Notes: generated by a model from the letters alone, not told the origin. 64,000 nt of DNA from Sphingomonas sp. ERG5 (GCF_000803065.1 NZ_JSXI01000013.1:62001-126000), one strand, 5' to 3'. Numbered from the stretch's first letter, positions 34,304-45,481 are shown. A program made the numbers and translations.

Positions 34304-34477
34304 CCCCGTAAACTATCGTTAGAGCCGAACAAGATATAGGCCATCCGGGGATCGATGAAACGGTGCCTTCAGGCAGTCGTATCAACGAGTTAACGGGGGA
34401 GGGATGTCGCGCGGGCAACTGCGGCGATATGAGATGGGCTGCGCGCTTCGGGGGGAGTGCGCAGCCCGTTTTCGTTT
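34304..34477 (+). ncRNA. Candidate small RNA divergent from the winged-helix regulator
   Basis: A promoter-like element ending at 34297 and a strong terminator at 34436-34477 define a plus-strand transcript of about 170 bases with no convincing gene. Two short open frames exist (ATG 34353, 12 codons; ATG 34404, which reads through the terminator). The arrangement is that of a regulated small RNA. The 5' end is estimated, not seen. Confidence 0.45.
34436..34477 (+). terminator. Rho-independent terminator
   Basis: A perfect nine-base-pair stem (GGGCTGCGC at 34436-34444 with GCGCAGCCC at 34459-34467) and the T-rich GTTTTCGTTT behind it. The T run is on the plus strand, so it does not serve the minus-strand gene that ends at 34516. 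Confidence 0.8.
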
Positions 34478-34515
34478 CGATCCCTATCGATATGACGGCG
34501 AGATTCGCTGGCCAG

Positions 34516-35844
34516 TCACTTGCCCGCCGCCACGCGCCAGATCGTGTTGCCGACATCGTCCGCGACAAGCAGTGCACCGGTCTTGTCGGTGATGACGCCG
34601 ACCGGGCGGCCCTGCGCCTCGCCCTTGGCGTTGAGAAAGCCGCCGAGCACATCGACCGGCTTGGCGCCCTTCACCGGATAGCCATTATCACCGAACGGGA
34701 CATAGATGACCTTATAGCCCGACACGGGCTTGCGGTTCCATGAGCCGTGCTGGCCGATGAACGCGCCATTGCCGAAGGCCGCGCCAAGCTTGGCGTCGGT
34801 GGCAAAGGCGAGACCGAGAGCCGCTGTGTGCGGGCCGAGCGCATAATCAGGGCGCTTGGAATATTGCTGCAGCGCCGGGTTGGGCGGATCGACGCGCTTG
34901 TCGGGATAGCCGCCCCAATAATACCAGGGCCAGCCGAAATGATCGCCGAATTCGACCTGACTCATATAGTCGGGTGCAAGGTCGGAGCCGAGCATGTCGC
35001 GTTCGTTGACCGTGGTCCACAGCTGCTTCGAATGCGGTTCCAGCGCCAGGCCATTGGGATTGCGCAGGCCGGCCGCGAAGACGCGATAGGTCTTGGCCTC
35101 GGGAAAGACCTGCAGGATATTGGCGCGGTATTTCTCCGCCTCGATGCCGTTTTCGGCGATGTTGCTCGACGACCCGACCGTCACGTACAGCGTCTTGCCG
35201 TCTTCGGCCGCGAGGACGTTGCGCGCCCAGTGATTGCCGCCGCCCGGCAGCTTGACCACGGTTTCGGGCTTGGCGGTGATCCTGGTCTCGCCGAGTTTGA
35301 ACGGGAAGCGGACCAGCGCGTCGGTATTGCCGACATAAAGCCAGTCGCCCATCACGGCCATGCCAAAGGGTGAGTTGAGCCCGGTCAGGAATGCCGACCG
35401 GCTTTCCGCCACGCCGTCGCCGTCGCTGTCGCGAAGCAGGGTGATGCGGTTGGCCGAGGGCACGCCGGCACCGGCCTTGCCCATCAGGAAGCCCATGACC
35501 CGGCCGGTGATGCCGCCACCTTTGCGCGGCGGGGAATTGGTTTCGGCGACCAGCACATCGCCATTGGGCAAGCGGTAGAGCCAGCGCGGATGGTCGAGCC
35601 CGGCGGCAAAGGCGCCGACGCTGAGGCCCGCGGCGGGGGTCGGCTTCGCGCCCTTGGGCCAGCCGACCGCATCGGCGACGCCGATCGTCGGGATCATCTG
35701 CACGCGCGGTGCGGTGATGTCGGGCTTCTCTCCGCTGACCGCGGCGACCGTCAGGCGCGCTTCATCGGGGCGGCTGATCCAGAACCAGAAGGCGGCCAGA
35801 GCGAGGATGATCAGGCCGGTGACGATAAGGATATGTTTGCGCAT
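34516..35844 (-). CDS. Sorbosone dehydrogenase-like PQQ-type glucose/sorbosone dehydrogenase family protein
   Basis: The 442-residue protein has an N-terminal membrane anchor or uncleaved signal (residues 6-26) and a six-bladed propeller domain of the glucose/sorbosone dehydrogenase type. Supporting blocks are LDHPRWLYRLPNGDVLVAET, GLNSPFGMAV, YVTVGSSSNIAENG, FAAGLRNPNGLALEP and FIGQHGSWNRKPVSGYKV. Members oxidise sugars in the periplasm using PQQ, but many have unknown substrates and no PQQ synthesis genes are in this window. Length is normal for the family. Confidence 0.85.
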   Translation of the reverse strand: MRKHILIVTGLIILALAAFWFWISRPDEARLTVAAVSGEKPDITAPRVQMIPTIGVADAVGWPKGAKPTPAAGLSVGAFAAGLDHPRWLYRLPNGDVLVAETNSPPRKGGGITGRVMGFLMGKAGAGVPSANRITLLRDSDGDGVAESRSAFLTGLNSPFGMAVMGDWLYVGNTDALVRFPFKLGETRITAKPETVVKLPGGGNHWARNVLAAEDGKTLYVTVGSSSNIAENGIEAEKYRANILQVFPEAKTYRVFAAGLRNPNGLALEPHSKQLWTTVNERDMLGSDLAPDYMSQVEFGDHFGWPWYYWGGYPDKRVDPPNPALQQYSKRPDYALGPHTAALGLAFATDAKLGAAFGNGAFIGQHGSWNRKPVSGYKVIYVPFGDNGYPVKGAKPVDVLGGFLNAKGEAQGRPVGVITDKTGALLVADDVGNTIWRVAAGK

Positions 35845-36048
35845 GAGATAAGGTTACCCCGGACCACAGGGCAAAGAAAGCCCCCGGCCGTCAAACATGG
35901 AGCATATATCAGGTGCATGCGCCGGGGCTCTTCATGCGCGCGGGCAATCCTGTTTCGACAATAGGAAAGAGCGCACCGGTATTTGGAGCAATATCGGGCT
36001 GGATGGAATCACCCTCCCCGTTCTTTCTTACCGCAGAAGAAGAACGGC

Positions 36049-36106
36049 CCTTCGACAGGCTCAGGGCGAACGGGGGAATGTAGCATCTCAGCTCGAAACC
36101 GCTCTA
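36049..36106. repeat. Composite palindromic repeat, copy C
   Basis: Contains CTTCGACAGGCTCAGGGCGAACGGGGGAAT-type sequence and the tail AGCTCGAAACCGC (36089-36101), ending in TAG on the minus strand (36104-36106). Unlike copies A, B and D there is no intact gene ending at this TAG. The second palindrome arm is degenerate. Confidence 0.8.
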
Positions 36107-36142
36107 ATCCGGCAAGCGATGATATGCCGGATCCTGCGTGAT

Positions 36143-36217
36143 GGTTGAATCGCCGACGGCGACAGCATCGCGGGGAAGGGCTGCGAGAGATATGTTACAC
36201 CCTATTGTAACATATCT
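36143..36217 (-). repeat. 75-bp two-dyad repeat, copy 2
   Basis: Inverted relative of 13644-13718, aligned without gaps; about 60 of 75 bases agree by hand. Both dyads are kept: AGATATGTTACA with TGTAACATATCT (36188-36199, 36206-36217) and TCGCCG-T-CGGCGA. No start codon follows closely on the minus strand. Confidence 0.75.
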
Positions 36218-36415
36218 CCGGCGCGAGCCGAGCGATGCAGGCTGTCGATCGCGCCAATTCTAATAATTATCATTTATAACAATTAGTTAACTGATATTTA
36301 TGGCGATTTCTGGTATCGATAATATCCGGTGAAATCCCGTTCAGCGATCAACTGAGGTTATAGCTGCGTCGCCCGATGTGCCGAATCCCAGCTCGCACTG
36401 CCGAAATACGCGGGC

Positions 36416-36451
36416 ACAAAAAGGCCGCCGGCGAGGGGGACGCCGGCGGCC
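36416..36451 (-). terminator. Terminator of katG
   Basis: An 11-base-pair perfect stem (36423-36433 with 36441-36451) is followed on the minus strand by TTTTTGTG (36415-36422). It lies about 50 bases beyond the katG stop codon. Confidence 0.88.
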
Positions 36452-36498
36452 GGCCGAGCGAGATGCCCGGGGAACCTGTTATGTCGCCGGTACAGCCC

Positions 36499-38865
<2,367 letters not shown>

Positions 38866-39783
38866 TCAGGTGTCGCGTTCTTCCGGCACCGGCACCGGCG
38901 GGTGCAGCCTGAGCTTGGTCACGCGGCGCGTGTCCGCGTCGATCACTTCGAGCTTCCAGCCGCTGTCATGCGCCAGGCATTCGCCGGCTTGCGGCACATG
39001 CCCGGCGATCAGCGCGGCGAGGCCGGCAAGCGTGTCGATATCTTCGTCGACGTCGGCAAGGCGCTTGTCGATCGTTTCGCCGATATCCTCAAGCTCGGCG
39101 CGGCCGTCCACATCCCAGGCGCCGCCGCCGATCGGCACGATCAGCGCTTCGGGCGCGTCGTCATGCTCGTCCTCGATATCGCCGACGATTTCCTCGATCA
39201 GATCCTCGATCGTCACCAGCCCCTCAGTGCCGAAATATTCGTCGAGCACCACCGCGAGATGGACCCGGCTCGCGCGCATGTCGGCAAGCAGGTCGAGCAC
39301 GCCGCGCGACATCGGCACGAACAGGGGCTGACGGATCAGGCCTTCGAGGCTTGTCGGATGCGCCGCGCCGGTGGCGAGGATCGCGAACACGTCCTTGATA
39401 TGGACCATGCCGATGATCGTATCGAGCTTCTCGCGATAGACCGGCAAGCGGCTATGCCCGGCCTCGGCGAAGATCTTGACCAGGGCGTCGAATGACGTCT
39501 GTTCCTCGATCGCGATGATGTCGGCGCGCGGCACGCCGACATCGCCTGCGTCGCGCTCGCCGAAATGGAGCAGGTTGCGCACCATGGTGCGTTCGAGTGG
39601 GGAGAGATCGCCCTTGGCGTCAGGAGCGGGGTCGCCCTCATGCGCGTCGATCGCATCCTCGAGCTGGGCGCGGAGTGAATCGTCACCCGATTCCCCGAAA
39701 ATCATGGCGCGCAACGAGCGCCATATACTGCCTTCACTGGTACCGGCGTCCCCGGCGTTGGTGGTACTTTGGCCCTCGGGCAT
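38866..39783 (-). CDS. corC: CorC/YbeX-type CBS domain protein (hemolysin family)
   Basis: The 305-residue cytoplasmic protein has an N-terminal linker, two CBS domains (MVRNLLHFGERDAGDVGVPRADIIAIEEQTSFDALVKIFAEAGHSRLPVY and GLIRQPLFVPMSRGVLDLLADMRASRVHLAVVLDEYFGTEGLVTIEDLIEEIVG) and a C-terminal CorC/HlyC transporter-associated domain. It lacks the membrane DUF21 part. Although named for Mg/Co efflux, recent work ties YbeX to ribosome metabolism. It is the last gene of the miaB-phoH-ybeY-corC operon and starts ten bases after ybeY. lnt, the usual next gene, is instead beside metK. Confidence 0.92.
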   Translation of the reverse strand: MPEGQSTTNAGDAGTSEGSIWRSLRAMIFGESGDDSLRAQLEDAIDAHEGDPAPDAKGDLSPLERTMVRNLLHFGERDAGDVGVPRADIIAIEEQTSFDALVKIFAEAGHSRLPVYREKLDTIIGMVHIKDVFAILATGAAHPTSLEGLIRQPLFVPMSRGVLDLLADMRASRVHLAVVLDEYFGTEGLVTIEDLIEEIVGDIEDEHDDAPEALIVPIGGGAWDVDGRAELEDIGETIDKRLADVDEDIDTLAGLAALIAGHVPQAGECLAHDSGWKLEVIDADTRRVTKLRLHPPVPVPEERDT

Positions 39784-39792
39784 AATCGTGTG

Positions 39793-40305
39793 TCAGTCCT
39801 CGCGTATCAGATAAGGGTCGGCCAGGCCGAGAGCGGCAAGGGCGTCGATCTCGATCGCCTCCATCGCTTCCGCCTCATGATCCTCGATATGGTCATAACC
39901 CAAAAGATGCAGCGTGCCATGCACGATCAGATGCGTGGCGTGATCGGCGACCGAAATCCCTTTCTCGGCCGCTTCCGCTTCGCACACGCCGTAAGCCAGC
40001 ACGATGTCGCCGAGCAATACTTCGCCATCATCGGAATTCTGGCTGATCGTGTCGAGCAGATCGGCCTGCACCATCGGGAAGCTCAGCACATTGGTCGGCT
40101 TGTCCTTGTCGCGATACTGCGCGTTGAGCGTCTGGACTTCGTCATTGGTGGCCAGCCGGACGGAGAGTTCGACCAGCGCCGCCGATGTCAGCAAGTCGCC
40201 ATGCGTGGTACGTTCGATCGCCGCCGTCGCCGCGCGCTGGGCAAGCGCTTCCCAGTCGGTAGAATCGGGCCAGGGATTCTCCTGCGACAGCGCGGTCTCA
40301 AGCAT
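39793..40305 (-). CDS. ybeY: rRNA maturation endoribonuclease YbeY
   Basis: The 170-residue zinc enzyme takes part in 16S rRNA 3'-end maturation and 70S quality control. The metal motif HLIVHGTLHLLGYDH (H-x3-H-x5-H pattern) and the upstream PTNVLSFP and GDIVLA blocks identify it. The start ATG at 40305 overlaps the phoH stop by eight bases, and an in-frame ATG at 40317 is an alternative. Its position between phoH and corC is the standard order. Confidence 0.95.
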   Translation of the reverse strand: MLETALSQENPWPDSTDWEALAQRAATAAIERTTHGDLLTSAALVELSVRLATNDEVQTLNAQYRDKDKPTNVLSFPMVQADLLDTISQNSDDGEVLLGDIVLAYGVCEAEAAEKGISVADHATHLIVHGTLHLLGYDHIEDHEAEAMEAIEIDALAALGLADPYLIRED

Positions 40306-41296
40306 CGACGCCCTCATAGGCTTCGACGATGCGCCCGACGATCGGATGACGCACGACATCGCCCGCGCCGAAGCGGCAGATCGACAGGCCGTCGACGCCC
40401 TCGAGCCGGCCGACCGCATCGTTCAGGCCCGAGGCATTCATGCCGCCGGGCAGATCGGTCTGCTTGGGATCGCCGCACACGACCATGCGGCTATTCTCGC
40501 CAAAGCGGGTGAGGAACATCTTCATCTGCGCCGGCGTGGTGTTCTGCGCTTCGTCGAGGATGATGAAGGCATCGGCGAGCGTGCGGCCACGCATGAAGGC
40601 GATCGGCGCAATCTCGATCTCGCCCGATGCGATCCGCCGTTCGACCTGCTCGGCGGGCAGGCAATCGTTGAGCGCATCGTACAAGGGGCGGAGATAGGGG
40701 TCGACCTTCTCCTTCATGTCGCCGGGCAGGAAGCCGAGCTTCTCGCCCGCTTCCACGGCGGGACGCGACAGGATCAGGCGCTGGACGCTGCCCGTGATCA
40801 GCTGCGCGACCGCTTGCGCGACCGCGATATAGGTCTTGCCGGTGCCTGCTGGCCCGAGCGCGAAGATGATGTCATGGTTGAGCAGTTCGCGCATATAATG
40901 CTGCTGCGCGATCGTTCGGGGCACGATGGTCTTCTTGCGCGTGCGGATCATGATTTGCGGCGCGCCGCCGGCATCGGCCTGGATGATCCCCGCCAGCGTG
41001 GGTTCCGCGGACATGGCGATCACCGCGTCGATCAGGCCGGGATCGACCCGCTCGCCACGCACGATGCGGTTATACAGGCCCTGCAGCACGTCGCGCGCCT
41101 CGGCCACCGCCTCGGCACGGCCTTCGAGACCGACACGGTTGCCGCGCGCGGTGATGTAGACGCCAAGCCGGCTCTCCAGCAGCAGCAGATTCTGGTCGAA
41201 CTCCCCGAACAGCTGAGCCATGAGTTGCGGCTTGTCGAACACGACCTCTGTGCGGCTGCGATCACCGGACTGGGCGGGGACAGGCTTGCGGCTCAT
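40298..41296 (-). CDS. PhoH family protein (YbeZ type)
   Basis: The 332-residue NTPase has Walker A GPAGTGKTYIA, the KIEIAPIAFMRGRTLADAFIILDEAQNTT region with Walker B, and GDPKQTDLP. It acts with YbeY in rRNA processing in enterobacteria; here the partner gene directly overlaps. N-terminal residues 1-90 are the KH-like/SpoIIIAA segment of YbeZ proteins. ATG at 41296 starts MSRKPVPAQSGD. Confidence 0.95.
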   Translation of the reverse strand: MSRKPVPAQSGDRSRTEVVFDKPQLMAQLFGEFDQNLLLLESRLGVYITARGNRVGLEGRAEAVAEARDVLQGLYNRIVRGERVDPGLIDAVIAMSAEPTLAGIIQADAGGAPQIMIRTRKKTIVPRTIAQQHYMRELLNHDIIFALGPAGTGKTYIAVAQAVAQLITGSVQRLILSRPAVEAGEKLGFLPGDMKEKVDPYLRPLYDALNDCLPAEQVERRIASGEIEIAPIAFMRGRTLADAFIILDEAQNTTPAQMKMFLTRFGENSRMVVCGDPKQTDLPGGMNASGLNDAVGRLEGVDGLSICRFGAGDVVRHPIVGRIVEAYEGVDA

Positions 41297-41614
41297 GCGG
41301 TTCCTTCAGGTCGGAGGAGGGCGAAGGGGCGCGACGGTGCGTCCCGGTGCTGGCTGGATCGCGGATCGAACGGGATGCCGGGGCGGTTGGTTCCGCCGGG
41401 GAGCTCGAAGGGGCGAGTCTGCTGCATCCGTGACGGAGTTTGGCAGAGCGCGGGCCGCGAGGACAGGGGGAATATCGACCCAGGGCTTTCCATTTGTCGT
41501 GTGTGCGAAACGAGCAACAGGCAGCCGATTCCACAGCGCCATCGGCTTGGGAGGAATCGCCTTCCGTTCAGGCTCAGGGCAAACGCGGGTGGGGCAATCC
41601 AGCTCGAAACCGCG
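41297..41614. other. Intergenic region between phoH and miaB with one palindromic repeat
   Basis: The gap holds composite repeat copy D (41567-41617) next to miaB. Open frames on the minus strand reach into it (for example from 41534) but overlap phoH, have no ribosome site and show no recognisable domain. I see nothing else. Confidence 0.5.
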
Positions 41615-41617
41615 CTA
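41567..41617. repeat. Composite palindromic repeat, copy D, overlapping the miaB stop codon
   Basis: Carries a truncated CAGGCTCAGGGCAAACGCG core and the tail AGCTCGAAACCGCG (41601-41614). The minus-strand TAG at 41615-41617 is the stop codon of miaB, directly before the tail, as in copies A and B. Confidence 0.8.
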
Positions 41618-42961
41618 GGCGGCGACCCGCACCCGTTCCACGCCGGCGACCGAGTTCGCGCCGGCGGACACGATCTCCACCTCGACCAGATCGCCGATCA
41701 CCGCATCGCTGACCAGATGCACAGATTGCAGCCACGGACTCTTGCCGATCAGCTGGCCCGGCAGCTTTCCCTTGCGTTCGAGCAGCAGGGCGCAGGTCCG
41801 CCCGACGGTCGCTGCATTGAAGGCTTCCTGGTCGCGGTTGAGTGCGGCCTGCAGGCGTTGCAGCCGTTCGTCCATCACCTCGGCGGGAATCTGGTCGTTC
41901 ATGCCGGCGGCGGGGGTGCCGGGGCGGGGGCTGTATTTGAAGCTGAATGCCTGAGCATAGGCGACCGCATCGACCAGGCTCAGCGTCTCGGCGAAATCGG
42001 CGTCGGTTTCACCGGGGAAACCGACGATGAAGTCACCCGACAGCGCGATGTCCGGGCGCACCGCGCGGACGCGGTCAAGCAGGCGCAGATAGGAATCACG
42101 CGTGTGGCTGCGGTTCATCGCTTTCAGGATGCGATCGCTGCCCGCCTGGACCGGCAAATGCAGGAACGGCATCAGCTTTTCGACCTCGGCATGGGCGCGG
42201 ATCAGGCCCTCACGCATGTCGTTGGGGTGGCTGGTGGTGTAGCGGATCCGCTTCAGTCCCTCGATCCGGTCGAGCGCGCGGATCAGCCCATCCAGGCCAC
42301 CGCTGGCGCCGCTCGCGTCTTCGCCTTCCCAGGCGTTGACGTTCTGGCCAAGCAAGGTGATTTCCTTGGCGCCGGCGTCGACCAGCGCCTTGGCTTCGTC
42401 GACGATATGCGCCCAGGGGCGGCTGACTTCGGCGCCGCGCGTATAAGGCACGACGCAATAGGTGCAGAATTTGTCGCAGCCTTCCTGCACCGTCAGGAAG
42501 GCTGAAGGCGGCACGCGGCGGCGTGCGGGCAGGTGGCCGAACTTCATCTCGACCGGCATGTCGGTGTCGAGCGCGCTTTCGCCGCGCGCGGCTCGTGCCA
42601 CCAGGTCAGGCAGATTGTGATAGGCTTGCGGCCCCACCACGACATCGACCTTCGCCCGGCGGACGATCTCCTCACCCTCGGCCTGCGCGACACAGCCGGC
42701 GACGGCGATCATCGGGTTCTTGCCGTGTTTGGCCATGGCATGCTTGCGAATCCGGCCGATGTCCGAATAGACCTTCTCGGTCGCGCGCTCGCGGATATGG
42801 CACGTGTTGAGCACGATCAGGTCGGCACTGTCGGCATCGGTTGCGGTCAGTCCTTGCGCCGACATGAGTTCGCTCATGCGGTCGCCATCATAGACGTTCA
42901 TCTGGCAGCCGAAGGATTTGACGGCAAAAGTCTTGGGGGCGGTCTTGGAAACGGGTTTCAT
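41615..42961 (-). CDS. miaB: tRNA-2-methylthio-N6-dimethylallyladenosine synthase
   Basis: The 448-residue radical SAM methylthiotransferase modifies A37 of tRNAs. The auxiliary cluster cysteines are in FGCQMN (C19), LNTCHIRE and [10 protein letters not shown]; the radical SAM motif is [17 protein letters not shown], and the TRAM RNA-binding domain closes the protein ([26 protein letters not shown]). Length is normal. Start [22 protein letters not shown] at 42961. The stop TAG is shared with a palindromic repeat. It is upstream of phoH, ybeY and corC, the standard order. Confidence 0.96.
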   Translation of the reverse strand: MKPVSKTAPKTFAVKSFGCQMNVYDGDRMSELMSAQGLTATDADSADLIVLNTCHIRERATEKVYSDIGRIRKHAMAKHGKNPMIAVAGCVAQAEGEEIVRRAKVDVVVGPQAYHNLPDLVARAARGESALDTDMPVEMKFGHLPARRRVPPSAFLTVQEGCDKFCTYCVVPYTRGAEVSRPWAHIVDEAKALVDAGAKEITLLGQNVNAWEGEDASGASGGLDGLIRALDRIEGLKRIRYTTSHPNDMREGLIRAHAEVEKLMPFLHLPVQAGSDRILKAMNRSHTRDSYLRLLDRVRAVRPDIALSGDFIVGFPGETDADFAETLSLVDAVAYAQAFSFKYSPRPGTPAAGMNDQIPAEVMDERLQRLQAALNRDQEAFNAATVGRTCALLLERKGKLPGQLIGKSPWLQSVHLVSDAVIGDLVEVEIVSAGANSVAGVERVRVAA

Positions 42962-43041
42962 GGTGGCGGGCCTATAGACCGCATTTTGCTTTCGCAGAAC
43001 CCTTTGTCCGGATTGGGTCTCAGCGAGGGCAATCCCGCTCC

Positions 43042-43060
43042 AGTTCGTTTCGAGCGAAGG
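43042..43060. repeat. Partial REP-like sequence of the TTCGTTTCGAGCGA type
   Basis: GTTCGTTTCGAGCGAAGG resembles one arm of the palindrome between sufD and sufS (61553-61628). It lies 7 bases after the stop codon of the acyltransferase gene. Only one arm remains. Confidence 0.55.
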
Positions 43061-43066
43061 AAGTGG

Positions 43067-43954
43067 TTATTCGTCGGAGCCGCTTTGCGGGGCCGTCATT
43101 ACATCCACAGGCACGAACTTCACCGCTTCGACCGCATAGGCAAAGGGACGGAGCGGCTTGCCCAGCACCTCGACCAATGCCGCTTCGATCCGCAGACGGC
43201 TTTCCGCCGCGATCGCCTTGCGGCCCGGAAAGTCGCGCGGGTGGAATGGTTCGAGGAAATGGACCTTCATGCGAAAATTGCCCGGGCGCGAGAGGATGCG
43301 TTTGGCGTTGTTGATGCCGCTTTCCTCGCCGATCCAGCCTATCTCCTCCGCGACCGCCCCGTAATCGAGCAGCACCGGCTGGACCAGCACCGCCGGCGGT
43401 GGCGGTTCGAGTACGCGCAGCATCGGCGTCTTGAAGGGCAGGAGCGACTGGCCGTCCGTGGTGGTGCCTTCCGGAAAGACAGTGACTGACCAGTTGTCGG
43501 TCAGCGCGTCGCGCAGCTGGTTGATCTGCTCGGCCACGCCAAGCCGGTTCTCGCGCTTGACGAACACGGTGCGGTTGAGCGTCGAGAGCCATCCAACCAC
43601 CGGTGCGGCGCGGATTTCCTGCTTGGCGACGAACGCGGTGCCGCTTTGTCCGGCGATGGCGAGGATGTCGACCCAGCTGAGATGGTTGGAGATATAGAAG
43701 ACGTCGCGCTTCAGTGGCACGCCGACCCGCTCGACCCGGGCACCGGCAAGACGCGCGGCCCAGCCGAGGAATATCTTCGGCCAGGGCGATCCGATACGCA
43801 GAAAACGCCAGAGATAATGCAGTGGAACGGTGAGCAGCAGCGCGAAGAACAGTCCGGACGCGCGCAGCGTGATGCGGAGATAGCCCGCCGCATCGATCGG
43901 TGGTGGATTGCCGGCCGCGGCCTCGGCACGTGCCGTGGGGCTGAGGCCGCGCAA
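43067..43954 (-). CDS. 1-acyl-sn-glycerol-3-phosphate acyltransferase family (PlsC-like)
   Basis: The 295-residue membrane-bound enzyme transfers acyl groups to lysophospholipids. The catalytic NH-x4-D motif is ISNHLSWVDIL, and the substrate motif is VFPEGTTTDGQSLLPFK. One hydrophobic segment lies near residues 30-50. It may make phosphatidic acid or acylate ornithine-lipid or another lysolipid, which cannot be distinguished from sequence. It starts three bases after the fur stop codon, so these two are cotranscribed. Confidence 0.9.
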   Translation of the reverse strand: MRGLSPTARAEAAAGNPPPIDAAGYLRITLRASGLFFALLLTVPLHYLWRFLRIGSPWPKIFLGWAARLAGARVERVGVPLKRDVFYISNHLSWVDILAIAGQSGTAFVAKQEIRAAPVVGWLSTLNRTVFVKRENRLGVAEQINQLRDALTDNWSVTVFPEGTTTDGQSLLPFKTPMLRVLEPPPPAVLVQPVLLDYGAVAEEIGWIGEESGINNAKRILSRPGNFRMKVHFLEPFHPRDFPGRKAIAAESRLRIEAALVEVLGKPLRPFAYAVEAVKFVPVDVMTAPQSGSDE

Positions 43955-43957
43955 AGC

Positions 43958-44380
43958 CTAGACCTTGCGGTCGAGCGAGACGCCGTAGAGCTCCATGCGA
44001 TGGTCGACCAGGCGGAAGCCCAGCCGTTCCGCGATCGCCTTTTGCAATTGCTCGAGCTCGGGATCGACGAATTCGATCACCTTGCCGGTTTCGACATCGA
44101 TCAGATGGTCGTGATGCGCTTCGGGCGCCGGCTCGTAACGCGCGCGACCGTCGCCGAAATCGTGGCGGTCGAGAATGCCGGCCTCTTCGAACAAGCGTAC
44201 CGTGCGATAGACGGTGGCGATCGAAATGCCCGGGTCGATCTGTGAGGCGCGCTCATAGACCTTCTCCACATCGGGATGGTCCTCGGCCTCCGACAGGACG
44301 CGCGCGATGACGCGGCGTTGTTCGGTTATGCGCAGGCCTTTTTCATTGCACAGCGCTTCGAGATCGATCTTGCGAGCCAT
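43958..44380 (-). CDS. fur: Ferric uptake regulator
   Basis: The 140-residue protein has the Fur winged helix (LRITEQRRVIARVLSEAEDHPDVEKVYERASQIDPGISIATVYRTVRLFEEAGILDRHDFGDGRARYE) and the metal-site block EAHHDHLIDVETGKVIEFVDPELE. The C-terminal CxxC pair of many Fur proteins is not present, which is usual in alphaproteobacteria. Its placement beside mucR and upstream of an acyltransferase and miaB follows the sphingomonad pattern. A function in iron-dependent repression fits its distance of about 14 kb to the suf operon but no Fur box was assigned. Confidence 0.94.
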   Translation of the reverse strand: MARKIDLEALCNEKGLRITEQRRVIARVLSEAEDHPDVEKVYERASQIDPGISIATVYRTVRLFEEAGILDRHDFGDGRARYEPAPEAHHDHLIDVETGKVIEFVDPELEQLQKAIAERLGFRLVDHRMELYGVSLDRKV

Positions 44381-44413
44381 GAGCGTGATGTAGGCGCTTC
44401 GACCTTATTGATA

Positions 44414-44448
44414 AAGGGCGATCGACTCGCAACAAGCCGACCGCCCTT
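44414..44448 (-). terminator. Hairpin terminator between mucR and fur
   Basis: A 13-base-pair stem (44414-44426 with 44436-44448, two G-U pairs) with an AAGGGCG/CGCCCTT core lies after the mucR stop. On the minus strand it is followed by TTTATC; the plus side is also AT-rich, so it may work both ways. It should partly separate mucR from fur. Confidence 0.5.
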
Positions 44449-44478
44449 AATATTTTCCTACCGGGGAGGATCGGCGGC

Positions 44479-44895
44479 TTACCTGGTCTTGCGACGCTTG
44501 GTGCCGAGGCCGATCTTCTTGGCCAGCGTGCGGCGCTGTTCAGCGTAGCTCGGAGCGACCATCGGATAGTCGGCGGGGAGATTCCACTTCGCGCGATACT
44601 GTTCCGGGGTCATCTGATAATGCGTCATCAGGTGGCGCTTGAGCATCTTCAGCTTCTTGCCGTCTTCGAGGCAGACAATATAGTCCGGCTTGATCGACGA
44701 ACGGATCGAAACCGCCGGCTCCTGCTTCACTTCGGGAGCCGCGACGGGCGTACCAAGCCCGGAGAGCGCGCCATGCACATTGGCGATGAGAACCGGCAGG
44801 TCCGAAACCGCAACGCTGTTGTTGCTGACGTGCGCCGCAACAATGTCAGCTGTAAGCGTGATCAAGGTTTCCTGCAGATCGTTATTGATGTCCAT
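44479..44895 (-). CDS. mucR: MucR/Ros family zinc-finger transcriptional regulator
   Basis: The 138-residue regulator has the Ros-type zinc finger [32 protein letters not shown] about residues 77-108 and an N-terminal region starting [26 protein letters not shown], as in MucR. These proteins repress exopolysaccharide, motility and cell-cycle genes in alphaproteobacteria and bind AT-rich DNA. Start at 44895 has GGAAGGACGACA upstream; the longer frame to 45144 overlaps rimI and is not supported. Confidence 0.94.
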   Translation of the reverse strand: MDINNDLQETLITLTADIVAAHVSNNSVAVSDLPVLIANVHGALSGLGTPVAAPEVKQEPAVSIRSSIKPDYIVCLEDGKKLKMLKRHLMTHYQMTPEQYRAKWNLPADYPMVAPSYAEQRRTLAKKIGLGTKRRKTR

Positions 44896-45004
44896 TGTCG
44901 TCCTTCCGACCCATATTGTAGCTGCATTACGACGCAACCAATTTGGGCCTATCCTCTTTTGGATGGGTCGGTGCAAGCAGTAAAAACAAGCTGAACAAGT
45001 AAAA

Positions 45005-45481
45005 TCAGGACAGTTCGCGACGAAAGGTAAAAGCATCAAAGGTCTGGCCGGCATTGCCGCGATAATAAGCGCGACGTTCGCCGACTTTCGCGAAGCCAGA
45101 GGCACGGTAAAGCTTGATGGCGTCATTGCCCTCGCGCACCTCAAGGTGCAGTTTTAACGCATTTTTTTCCCGTGCCTCAGTAATGACCGAGCGGAGCAGC
45201 GCCGCCGCGACGCCTTTGCGGCGACTGGCTGGTGCGGTCGCGAGCAACAGCAGTTCGGCTTCGTCGAGAATTTGCCGCGACAGGGCAAAGCCGACCGGCT
45301 TGCCATCGATCGAGGCGATGGTCAGCCACACGCCAGGCAGCGCCATGATGCCGAGGCACTGGCCGCGGGTCCATGCTTCGCCGAATCGCGGGTCGAATGC
45401 CCCGGTCATCAGCGACTCGACCGTGGCGAGATCAGCGGTGCCGCCGCTCCGTAATTCGATCATCGTCAGCACGCTGCTCAT
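45005..45481 (-). CDS. rimI: Ribosomal protein alanine N-acetyltransferase (RimI-like)
   Basis: The 158-residue GNAT enzyme is the RimI type by its opening [33 protein letters not shown] and the acetyl-CoA site [23 protein letters not shown]. RimI acetylates the N-terminus of ribosomal protein S18 in E. coli; the exact substrate here is assumed. Its ATG overlaps the tsaB stop by four bases, the usual tsaB-rimI coupling. Confidence 0.9.
   Translation of the reverse strand: MSSVLTMIELRSGGTADLATVESLMTGAFDPRFGEAWTRGQCLGIMALPGVWLTIASIDGKPVGFALSRQILDEAELLLLATAPASRRKGVAAALLRSVITEAREKNALKLHLEVREGNDAIKLYRASGFAKVGERRAYYRGNAGQTFDAFTFRRELS

Larger units (their letters stand above)
35845..36498. other. 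Intergenic region holding two repeat types and the katG terminator
   Basis: This 654-base gap contains a composite palindrome (36049-36106), the inverted 75-bp two-dyad repeat (36143-36217), an AT-rich stretch (36255-36350) and the katG terminator (36416-36451). On the minus strand a short frame running through the 75-bp element ends ITQDPAYHRLPD followed by the TAG of the palindrome; it may be the tail of a lost gene. No complete gene is supported. Confidence 0.6.

Noticed and set aside
34404..34592. 62-codon frame starting after GGGGGAGGG
   Set aside because: It reads through a strong terminator and into the 3' end of the sorbosone dehydrogenase-like gene; the GA-rich run touches the ATG with no spacing. 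Treated as part of an RNA unit instead.
41262..41534. 90-codon minus-strand frame between miaB and phoH
   Set aside because: It overlaps the start of phoH, lacks a ribosome site and is rich in Pro/Ser/Arg as expected from chance in GC-rich DNA.
40004..42505. 833-codon open frame antisense to ybeY, phoH and miaB
   Set aside because: It crosses three certain genes and their junctions and has no features of its own.
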